Part shown: positions 48,601 to 56,191 of the stretch, in pieces
How positions within the stretch are numbered: position 1 is the first letter of the stretch
Layout of the letters: each line of letters opens with the position of its first letter
From: JABWAN01 sp041918175
GTDB taxonomy: Bacteria; Zhuqueibacterota; Zhuqueibacteria; Zhuqueibacterales; Zhuqueibacteraceae
Assembly (NCBI GenBank): GCA_041918175.1
Contig: JAYRWE010000007.1
Coordinates: forward strand, 119,087-183,086
DNA: 64,000 nucleotides
Direction: 5' to 3'
The notes under the pieces: model-generated
What the model saw: the letters and a program-made list of their open reading frames with translations, nothing else
What the model was told of the DNA's origin: nothing
Databases searched by the model: none
Position numbers and translations under genes: made by a program

Positions 48601-49632
48601 TCAAAAAGTAATGCTGAACGAAAACTTCTGCATCTCCTTCAGCCGGCCGAAGTCGGAGTAAGCATAGTCGAGCGCGATCGCAACGTTGCCCAGCAAGTTT
48701 TGCTTGAAGCCCGCGCCGAGCGTGAACGACTCTTCGGCTTCGGAAAGGAACAGTGCTTTGTAGCCGCCTCGAATGGCGAAGAAATTCTGAAACGTATACT
48801 CGCCGCCGAGATTGACGCTCTCATAGTTATCGCTGGGGTGCGCGGCGTCAACCGCAAGCACGAGTTTGTGCGCTTCGCTCAACGCGGGGCGATATGCAAT
48901 GCCCACGCGGAAGTTCAACGGCAACGCCCAAGCCTCGGTGGAAAGATTCGCGGGCGTGCGCTCGTTGTTGCCGCCGCTGATCGGATCGAGATCATAGAGC
49001 ACGAGCGTGTTGTTGCCGGAGAGCTTCAGCTTCGAGCCGAAATTGGTAATGGACATGCCCAGCAAAATGCCTTTGAACGGCGTTTGATATTGCACGCCCA
49101 AATCCAACGCGACCGCGGAGGCGCTCATCTTCCAAATGCTTTGATGCACGAATTTGGGATTGAAGCCGATGGCAAAATCATTGGTCAAGCGAATCGCGTA
49201 GGCGAGACTCACGGCTGCGTCATTGGCGCCGAAAATTTCGCCGGTGCCCTGCGGCTCGTCAATCGTGGTCACGCGCATATCGCCGCTCGAGGAGGTGGTC
49301 ACGCTCAAGCCGAGCGTTCCTACGTCGCCCAAGCTGTATGAAGCCGCGAGAAAGTTATATTGAATGTCCGCGACCCATTTGGCATGATCGAACAAAATGC
49401 CGGTGCCCTCCAAATACGCCAATCCCGCGGGATTCCAATACAGCGCGCTTTGATCGTCGGCGATTGCGACGAAGGCGCTGCCCATGGCCGTAGCGCGCGC
49501 GCCTTGACTAACCGAGAGAAACGTTGCCGCGGAAGTGCCGCGCTTGGAAACGTTTGATACGAAATTTTGCGCGTGCGCGCTCGCTGCTACGAACAAGAGG
49601 GCGAGGATAATGTCGGTATGAGTTTTCTTCAT
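48601..49632 (-). CDS. PorV/PorQ-family outer-membrane protein
   Basis: The protein has 343 residues with a signal peptide (ending ASAHAQ at about 22). It is a FadL-like beta-barrel: SVSQGARATAMGSAFVAIADDQSALYWNPAGLAYL is the N-terminal signature (GAR..AMG.A..A...D..A.YWNPAGLA) of PorV/PorQ and UPF0164 proteins. Alternating strands follow up to the terminal phenylalanine (KFSFSITF). In Bacteroidota, PorV shuttles T9SS cargo from the translocon to the attachment complex. Here it sits among four genes for T9SS-type cargo, which supports that role. It is preceded on the minus strand by the 1041-residue surface protein, with a palindrome between. Confidence 0.88.
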   Translation of the reverse strand: MKKTHTDIILALLFVAASAHAQNFVSNVSKRGTSAATFLSVSQGARATAMGSAFVAIADDQSALYWNPAGLAYLEGTGILFDHAKWVADIQYNFLAASYSLGDVGTLGLSVTTSSSGDMRVTTIDEPQGTGEIFGANDAAVSLAYAIRLTNDFAIGFNPKFVHQSIWKMSASAVALDLGVQYQTPFKGILLGMSITNFGSKLKLSGNNTLVLYDLDPISGGNNERTPANLSTEAWALPLNFRVGIAYRPALSEAHKLVLAVDAAHPSDNYESVNLGGEYTFQNFFAIRGGYKALFLSEAEESFTLGAGFKQNLLGNVAIALDYAYSDFGRLKEMQKFSFSITF

Positions 49633-49702
49633 TGCATGTTTTCCCGTCAGTTTTGAAGCATGTTCGAAGATGAATCGCTTCTGTAAAACGCACCCTCACA
49701 AA

Positions 49703-49836
49703 TTCTCCCCTTGAGGGGGTTCGGGGGGTGTTCTGGAAAGCTAACGGCATCTTATAGAATCATCGTCATACGTTCTGCAATTTGTTTCGCGCGTAATGAC
49801 GCCGTTAACACCCCCCTGGCCCCCTCAAGGGGGGAA
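49703..49836. repeat. 134-bp inverted repeat with CCCCTTGAGGGGG arms
   Basis: Left arm (49703-49732, TTCTCCCCTTGAGGGGG...GGGGGGTGTT) and right arm (49806-49836, AACACCCCCCTGG...CCCCTCAAGGGGGGAA) are near-perfect complements. CTAACGGC and GCCGTTAA pair further in. This type of CCCCTTGAGGGGG palindrome is common between genes in FCB-type genomes as I recall. It lies between two minus-strand genes. Confidence 0.75.
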
Positions 49837-49840
49837 TACT

Positions 49841-52800
49841 TCACTTAATCACCGCAAACTTGCCGATCTGTTGCCCAATATTCGGCGCATCGACGTGATA
49901 AAGATAAACGCCATACGCCACGTCCATGCCATCGTCGGAAACCAAATTCCACGAGAGCGCGCCGTCATAAAGCGAAGAATCTTTGTGCAGCGTTTTCACG
50001 AGCGCGCCGGCCATGTTGTAGATGCGCACCGTGCATTGCGCCGGCAGATTGACGAAATCGATCTTGCGCTCGCCGCGTCCGGTTTGATTCAAGAAACGGC
50101 GCTCCCACGCCGCGCCCGCGATATACGGATTTGGCACGACGCTGATTTCGCCGAGTTGGCTCTTGGCGAGCGTTTGATCGACGCTCGTTGCCTTCGTGCT
50201 GAACGTGAAAGTATCGCCCGTGCGAAACGGCCGGCTCGTGCGAATCACGAAGCGATCACCAAGCACCGGCTCAACCGGCGTGACGTTCGGATTGAGCGGC
50301 CGCTCATACGTGATGCGCCAGGCCGTACGCGCAGTCGAAGCCGAAGGCGGCCCGACAAATTCCAAAATCTGAATTTCATCGCCGAGCGAGAGCGTGCGCG
50401 AGCGATCGTTGTCACGCACCGCGACTTTCGATTTCGCGCCGGTGCTCAGATTTGTCACGAAAAAGTTGACGCCCATACGCGGGAACAACGGCGGCGAAGA
50501 GATATACGTCGTGTCCAGCGGCGCATCGCCAAATTGAATCTCATAATCAGAAGGCCACGGCGCGCCACGGCTCGTCATATCGGGCAAGACGGCCATCATC
50601 AAATTGCTTTTGCCTACGAGCCAGCCGGTCGTAGAGTCAACCACGGCAATCGTGGTGTCGTTGAAAATAGAAACCGTCATGCCGTCGAACGGCGGGCTGA
50701 ATTTGTTCGCGCCAAACTCCGTGGCTTTCACGTTGCGAATGATCGTGTCCGCGCCGCTGCTCTTCATTTCGATGATATCGAACGCGCTCGTTTCATAATT
50801 CGGCATCGCGCCGGTCGAACGAAAATGCACTTTATAAGTTTTGCCTTCTGCCACGGCCGTGGGATTGAAAACCTGCACCGCGATGGAGCCCGTGCCTGCG
50901 CCTTCAGAAACGTGCTTGAGATCGCCCACGATTTGCGGCGGCACAATCCCGGCTGCCGGTGCGTTCGGCGTGACCACGGCACAGTTGATGTCGATGAACT
51001 TCACGTTGCCGGTGAAATCTTCCGAGATGATCTTCGTGCATTCCGAAGGCTGCAAGCCCTTCGTGCCAAACGCGGGATCGCCTTGATCATACGACACCAC
51101 CGCATAGTAATAGCGCACGCCGTTCTTCACGTCCGTATCTATGAACGAATGCTGCAAGCCCGTGTCCTCGCCGCGATAGAAATGTGCGCCGTTGATGCCC
51201 ACAGGGTCGGGGCCTTTGATGCCGTTCGCCAAATCAAACTGCGCGATGGGCTTCCAATACTTAGGCTCGCCCTTCGAGTCGGTCACAATCTTGATGTCTT
51301 GAAACTCCGCTTCGGTGCTGCGATAAATCATGTACCCTTCAAAATCTTTTTTATAGCCCAAGCGCGGATTGTTTTGCTCATAACCCAAAAACGGATCGCG
51401 CGACTCTTCGGCTTTGTCATCCCAATACAAAAACACTTTGCCGTCGCCGGGCACCGCGGTCAACGTCGGTTTGAGCGGCGGCTTCGAGAAATTGTAGTTC
51501 GCATTGTAGATTTGTTGCACGGTCTCTTTATTGAAAACCAAATCTTCGAGATTGCTGCCATACACCAAAGCCATGGAGAAGCGTTCGCGCTGGCCTTTCT
51601 TCAGTGGAAACGGACCCGAGGCGAACACCATGCTGATGTTGCTCTTTTGAATAGAGGTGTCGAAGTTTTGGTAGTTCATCTTCAGCCACATCGGCTCGTC
51701 ATCCTTCGGCCAGCCGCCTCCCACGCCGCCGTCGCCGAGCACATAAATGGAAAGACTCGTCAAGCCGATTTGATCGGACTCATCTTTGTCGGTCTTGTCG
51801 AAGTTCGGCTCGCCGTCGGTGGGCACGCCGTCGCCCTCGCCCTCATCCGGCCCGAGATATTGCGCATCAAACGGACCGACGCCGTCTTTGCCCACGTCGT
51901 TGTTCAACGGCTCGTTTTCCTCCGCATCCCATTTGCCGTTGTTGTTGAGATCGAGATATGTAATCCAATCATGATCGTTGTCAATGCCGTCGTCGCGTCT
52001 TTCATCGAGCAAACCGTCTTCGTCATCATCCACGCCATTCACCGCATTGCCCGGACTCTCCAAGTACGCATAGCCGTAATAGCCGGTCTTCCAATTTCCC
52101 GGCAAGCCGAGGCCGTTGGAATCAAACGCATACGCGAGGTCGAGCTTGGTATCGTATGAAGCATTGTCGTCGCCGGAGTCGTTCGTGCCGCCGACTCCCG
52201 GATCGGTATAAAATCCGAACACGACTTTGTCGTAATCATGATCCGAGATGTTCACGATGTCGTAATGCCAAAAGATGATGTCTTCCGCGAGCACGTGTGA
52301 CCATTGAAAGCCGCGCACTTCCACGCGCAAGCCCAAACCGCCGCGCTCAGGGTCCGAGGCAATCGGATAAAAATTGTACGGCGCGCGTTTCCATTCGCCG
52401 TCTTTGGAATCATCCATCACAAAGAAAGTTTCGAAGTCGGCATTCGTCACGCCGCGGCCGAAATAGCCATACCAATAGCCGTCCCATTCCGGCGTGAGGC
52501 CCAATGCTGCAGGCCAGTTTTTCGGCCACGTTAAAGGATCGGTGTTGATCGCGGCTTTCGTCGCGCTCGGATTCACGTAACCCGGCACCGGCTCGAAGCC
52601 CCACAACTGGCCAGTCACCGGATCTTGATCCATCCACTCGCGATAAGAAGTTTGCAGCGGATGCACGGTTTGGCCTGTGCCCGGCGCGGTGATTTCCGCA
52701 CCCACGAGCATGCCCACGCCGTCGAGATACGAATGCCCGGAGCCTTTCGGCCACTCGCCGGAAGGTTGAAACGGCCATTGCCCCACCTCGCCGTTATTGT

Positions 52801-52966
52801 AATACAGCGTGCGCACGAGGTTGCCGTCCATCACGCCTTCTTTGCGAAATTGAATATTGCCTTTCGGCTCCTCGCGATATTTTATGATCTGCGGCGTGAT
52901 TTGGGCGTGCAATGAAGCAACGCCGAGAAGCACGAGCATCAGCAAACAGAAACGTATGCGCAGCAT
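49841..52966 (-). CDS. large secreted surface protein with C-terminal sorting domain
   Basis: The protein has 1041 residues with a signal peptide (MLRIRFCLLMLVLLGVASLHAQ). There is no named domain I can assign in the first 600 residues. They contain several Asp/Asn-rich calcium-type loops (VNGVDDDEDGLLDERRDDGIDNDHDW, LDLNNNGKWDAEENEP, GVPTDGEPNFDKTDKDESDQ). A fibronectin-like segment follows near 590-700 (LTAVPGDGKVFLYWD ... RYYYAVVSYDQGD). The C-terminus (ISVVPNPYIAGAAWE ... YGVYLYHVDAPN) is a divergent sorting domain. It precedes PorV and follows the TonB receptor on the same strand, the usual place of a SusD-like partner, but it is not SusD-like. Confidence 0.75.
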   Translation of the reverse strand: MLRIRFCLLMLVLLGVASLHAQITPQIIKYREEPKGNIQFRKEGVMDGNLVRTLYYNNGEVGQWPFQPSGEWPKGSGHSYLDGVGMLVGAEITAPGTGQTVHPLQTSYREWMDQDPVTGQLWGFEPVPGYVNPSATKAAINTDPLTWPKNWPAALGLTPEWDGYWYGYFGRGVTNADFETFFVMDDSKDGEWKRAPYNFYPIASDPERGGLGLRVEVRGFQWSHVLAEDIIFWHYDIVNISDHDYDKVVFGFYTDPGVGGTNDSGDDNASYDTKLDLAYAFDSNGLGLPGNWKTGYYGYAYLESPGNAVNGVDDDEDGLLDERRDDGIDNDHDWITYLDLNNNGKWDAEENEPLNNDVGKDGVGPFDAQYLGPDEGEGDGVPTDGEPNFDKTDKDESDQIGLTSLSIYVLGDGGVGGGWPKDDEPMWLKMNYQNFDTSIQKSNISMVFASGPFPLKKGQRERFSMALVYGSNLEDLVFNKETVQQIYNANYNFSKPPLKPTLTAVPGDGKVFLYWDDKAEESRDPFLGYEQNNPRLGYKKDFEGYMIYRSTEAEFQDIKIVTDSKGEPKYWKPIAQFDLANGIKGPDPVGINGAHFYRGEDTGLQHSFIDTDVKNGVRYYYAVVSYDQGDPAFGTKGLQPSECTKIISEDFTGNVKFIDINCAVVTPNAPAAGIVPPQIVGDLKHVSEGAGTGSIAVQVFNPTAVAEGKTYKVHFRSTGAMPNYETSAFDIIEMKSSGADTIIRNVKATEFGANKFSPPFDGMTVSIFNDTTIAVVDSTTGWLVGKSNLMMAVLPDMTSRGAPWPSDYEIQFGDAPLDTTYISSPPLFPRMGVNFFVTNLSTGAKSKVAVRDNDRSRTLSLGDEIQILEFVGPPSASTARTAWRITYERPLNPNVTPVEPVLGDRFVIRTSRPFRTGDTFTFSTKATSVDQTLAKSQLGEISVVPNPYIAGAAWERRFLNQTGRGERKIDFVNLPAQCTVRIYNMAGALVKTLHKDSSLYDGALSWNLVSDDGMDVAYGVYLYHVDAPNIGQQIGKFAVIK

Positions 52967-53006
52967 TCACTCCTCCGAAATAAGCCGATAACAAAAACAT
53001 ATTGAT

Positions 53007-53310
53007 GACAGAAAGATGGACGACAGAAAAATTTCAAGCTTTATCTTTCTGACATCCATTTTTCTGTCTTCCTTACTTTGCTTAAAAGCCGATGAGAGCG
53101 AATCAAAAGCAAAAGCTTCTTGTAGACAGAAAAATGGAGAGCAGAAAAATTTCAACCCTTATCTTTCTGCCTCCATGTTTCTGCCTTTCTTCTTTAGCTT
53201 TAAAGCGAATAACAGAAACAAAAGCAAAAGCTTTTTGAAGGCAGAAAGATGAAGGGCAAAAAAATTTCAAGCTTTATCTTTCGGTCCTCCATTTTTCTGT
53301 CTTGATTTTT
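53007..53310. repeat. three tandem self-complementary repeats (about 116-bp period)
   Basis: Copies start near 53007 (GACAGAAAGATGGACGAC), 53125 (GACAGAAAAATGGAGAGC) and 53240 (GGCAGAAAGATGAAGGGC). Each continues with AGAAAAATTTCAA, TTATCTTTCTG and TCCATTTTTCTGTC-like words, so each copy folds on itself. AAAAGCAAAAGCTT recurs between copies 1-2 and 2-3. A short frame over them (53016-53252) is a by-product of the repeats. They lie between the TonB receptor stop (53314) and the next gene. Confidence 0.8.
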
Positions 53311-53313
53311 TGT

Positions 53314-56016
53314 TTAGAATCCAAAGCTAACTCCCGCGCGGATTTGGCGCGGGGTGGAATACATTGCGGGATTCCGGACGTATTCTTCGAGCGTGTTAAG
53401 GCCGATAATCTGGCCCGCGAACTTCGTGTTGAGATCAACGCCGGCTCTGCCGGTCGAAGCATACACGCCGTTTTCATTTTTAATGTCGAGCACGTTGTAA
53501 ACCAACAGGAACGTGTTGAAATTCATTTTGCCGAACTTGAGCGTTTTCTCCGCGCGCAAGTCCACGTTGTTCGTGATCGGACGGCGACCGCCGTTTTCAA
53601 AACGCACGCCTTGGGAAATGCGCGGGTCTTCCGTGTACGGAAAGCCCGAGCCGTTTTGGTAAATCAAGCCCACGCTCCAATTGCCGGCTTTGCCCACGTT
53701 GACCGCGAGGTTGAACGTGGAGCGTTGGTCCCAATCCAGCGGCACCACTTTTTTCTCCGACTCTACCGGCGGCGAGGTCTGATTGTCATTGTACACCGCA
53801 TACGGATCGGAAGCATTGCCTTCGGCGATTTGATAAGTATAATCCGCCTTCACGCTGAAGTAGTTCGCGAATCTTTTATCCAACGTGAGAATCATGCCGC
53901 GCACGTTGCCGTAATCGCGGTTGATAAAGCGCGCGTACTTGAAGCCTTCATACGTGTTGATGATTTCCATGCCGAGCAAATTGCGGATGTCGCGATAATA
54001 AAGCGTGAGATCGAGACTGAGGTTTGCAAACAAGACTTGCTGCAAACCCAGCTCATACATCACCGTGCGCTGTGCTTTCAAATCGGGATTGCCGGTGACT
54101 GAAGAAAGCGACACGCCTTGGCGCACGAGAAAGTCCGAGTTGATATAGAGATTTTCGAAGCTCGGAATTTGAAAGAAGTGGCCGTAAGAAAAGTGAATCG
54201 CGCCTGCGTCCGTGATCGGGAACGAAACCCCGAGCCGCGGACTGATTTGAAACTTCGTCTCGGACTGTTGCAGCTCGCCCGCGCGCTCAAAATTGGGATT
54301 ACGCGTCGGATTTTTAAGATCGGCCAACAGCTTCGCGTTGGGATTGAAATAATCGAAGCGCACGCCCGCGTTGATGATCATCATGTCGTATTCCATCTTG
54401 TCCTGCGCGTACGCGGAGATTTCATACGGCCATTTGGTATAGGCTTGATTGCCGAACGTGCCGAGATTGCGATATCCGAGCGTGAAGAGCGATTGCCCCA
54501 TGGAATCGAGCTGGCCTTCGGTGAGATTGACGATCTCCCAATTGTGGTTGAAGATTCTGTGCTGCCGGGCTTCGAGGCCGAACCCGAGCTTGTGCTCTTT
54601 GGAAACTTGCGAAGTCAGCGACCATTGCGCGATATACGTGCGCGTGCTGCGCTCATAGCGCGAGCCGTCATTGCCGCCGGAGCGAAACGTATAGCCCGAA
54701 ACCGCCAAGCCGCGCCGCGGATCGACATAACGCGCGTCATAAGGGTCTTCGTAAAGATGCCCTTCATACTCATGTAGATTGGCGGAGAATTTCAGATTCT
54801 GAAATGTGCGTTGCGAAGGCACGTGTGAAATTTGAAAGCTATGCACCGTGTTCGTGCGATAGTGATTCAATGTGCCTTCGGGGGTCCATGAAAAGTAATG
54901 ATCATAATACCTGTTGTAATTGTCGTCCCAAAACATGCTGTAGCTGAACTTGAGCGCGGAGAAATTGTAAGTCAGCTTGCCGTTGAGCGAATATTTGCGA
55001 TAAGGATTCATTGCCACGTGCGCGCTGTCGCCGGTGTTGCGCGGAATCCAAAACGTGTTGTCGTTCGGAATGGGAAAAAACGGCGCGTCGTCCGTGACTT
55101 TGTACACGCGCTTGCCGTAGAGATGCCCGTCATCTTTGAAATAGCGGCCGTTCGCAAAAAACGTGAGCCGCTTGAACCCCGGCACCGGCCCGCTCAAGCT
55201 AAACTGCACATCGCGCGAGCGCACTTTGTCCATTTGGTCGAGGTCCCGAAACAGTTCGGTGTGCTCCGTGATGTAGTTCCCCAGATAGACCGAAGCGTTA
55301 CCGTGATATTGATTGCCGCCGTCTTGCGTAACGATATTCACCACGCCCGACATGGCCTGCCCATATTCCGCGTTGAACGTGCCGCTGATGACTTCCATCT
55401 CGCGAATGATCGCATTCTCGATCTCCAAGCCCACACCGCCGTTGAAAGCGTCCGTCACGGAAATGCCGTCGACCAAGTACGCCACTTCATTGGAGCGACC
55501 GCCGCGGAAATGCCCGCCCACCACGCCAGCTTGCAGATTGATCACTTGGTTGAAATTTTCCACGGGCAGCAACTTGATTTCCGTAGAAGACACTACGGTC
55601 GAAGTGGAAGTGAGATCCTTTTGAATCATCGGGCGCTCAGCCACCACGACCACTTCACCGGCTTCCAGGGTTTCCGGCTTGAGCGACAGGTTGAGCGAGG
55701 TCGTTAGGTCGATACTAATTTTCACGCGTTGGGTGCGTACGGTTTGATAGCCGATCATTCTCGCGACCACGGTATACTCGCCGGGCGGGAGATTGTGCAC
55801 AAAGTAATAGCCTTTGGTATCGCTCGCCGCGCCGCGTGCGGTGCCTTCAATGAGAACATTCACGCCGATGAGCGGTTCGCCGGTTTCCGCATCTTTCACA
55901 GTGCCGGCGAGCTTTCCCGTCGTGCCGCCGAACACCGCGTTCGGCAATAGCGCGAGCATCCATGCGATGATGAAAAGAGTTTGCCGGGAGAATCGCTTCA
56001 TCTTAATCGTGCTCAT
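53314..56016 (-). CDS. TonB-dependent receptor with carboxypeptidase-regulatory N-domain
   Basis: The protein has 900 residues from ATG 56016, with a signal peptide. An N-terminal carboxypeptidase-regulatory-like domain (about 33-115: GKLAGTVKDAETGEPLIGVNVLI) is as in SusC-type receptors. The plug follows (about 120-250) with IKLLPVENFNQVINLQAGVV and VAYLVDGISVTDAFNGG. A 22-strand-type barrel then ends in aromatic RAGVSFGF. It brings large substrates across the outer membrane with TonB energy. No SusD gene is adjacent. The receptor, the 1041-residue protein and PorV form a same-strand run, so an outer-membrane glycan import unit is likely. Substrate inference comes from the glycosidases nearby. 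Confidence 0.92.
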   Translation of the reverse strand: MSTIKMKRFSRQTLFIIAWMLALLPNAVFGGTTGKLAGTVKDAETGEPLIGVNVLIEGTARGAASDTKGYYFVHNLPPGEYTVVARMIGYQTVRTQRVKISIDLTTSLNLSLKPETLEAGEVVVVAERPMIQKDLTSTSTVVSSTEIKLLPVENFNQVINLQAGVVGGHFRGGRSNEVAYLVDGISVTDAFNGGVGLEIENAIIREMEVISGTFNAEYGQAMSGVVNIVTQDGGNQYHGNASVYLGNYITEHTELFRDLDQMDKVRSRDVQFSLSGPVPGFKRLTFFANGRYFKDDGHLYGKRVYKVTDDAPFFPIPNDNTFWIPRNTGDSAHVAMNPYRKYSLNGKLTYNFSALKFSYSMFWDDNYNRYYDHYFSWTPEGTLNHYRTNTVHSFQISHVPSQRTFQNLKFSANLHEYEGHLYEDPYDARYVDPRRGLAVSGYTFRSGGNDGSRYERSTRTYIAQWSLTSQVSKEHKLGFGLEARQHRIFNHNWEIVNLTEGQLDSMGQSLFTLGYRNLGTFGNQAYTKWPYEISAYAQDKMEYDMMIINAGVRFDYFNPNAKLLADLKNPTRNPNFERAGELQQSETKFQISPRLGVSFPITDAGAIHFSYGHFFQIPSFENLYINSDFLVRQGVSLSSVTGNPDLKAQRTVMYELGLQQVLFANLSLDLTLYYRDIRNLLGMEIINTYEGFKYARFINRDYGNVRGMILTLDKRFANYFSVKADYTYQIAEGNASDPYAVYNDNQTSPPVESEKKVVPLDWDQRSTFNLAVNVGKAGNWSVGLIYQNGSGFPYTEDPRISQGVRFENGGRRPITNNVDLRAEKTLKFGKMNFNTFLLVYNVLDIKNENGVYASTGRAGVDLNTKFAGQIIGLNTLEEYVRNPAMYSTPRQIRAGVSFGF

Positions 56017-56140
56017 AACAGCCCTCGGAAGGTAGAATAGCTTGATGGCGTATTGGATTGTTGGAGACGAGTGCGCGGGCACAGAAGCTAACCGTTCCAC
56101 CGCCTCCGTGCTCGCGCAACGCGCCATTCCAAGAATCGAC

Positions 56141-56185
56141 GTGAACAAAACAAAAGCGCCGCGCACTGGGGAAGCGCGCGGCGCT
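56141..56185 (-). terminator. rho-independent terminator after the CBM9-like gene
   Basis: On the minus strand, a GC-rich stem (AGCGCCGCGC, 56185-56176, with GCGCGGCGCT, 56164-56155) is followed by TTTTGTTTTGTT. It lies directly after the stop at 56192, separating this gene from the TonB receptor gene. Confidence 0.85.
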
Positions 56186-56191
56186 GTAACT

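Noticed and set aside
49796..52159. 787-codon open frame on the + strand opposite the 1041-residue surface protein
   Set aside because: Its product is Arg/His/Ile-rich with no domain, and it lies antisense to a protein with signal peptide and sorting domain. It is a by-product of codon bias in the minus-strand gene. The same holds for the long frames opposite secA (15251-16813), ftsH (21086-22165) and the CBM9-like gene (57302-58588).
53016..53252. 78-residue open frame over the tandem repeats
   Set aside because: Its sequence is a direct reflection of the repeats, with no ribosome-binding site; an equivalent frame exists on the other strand.
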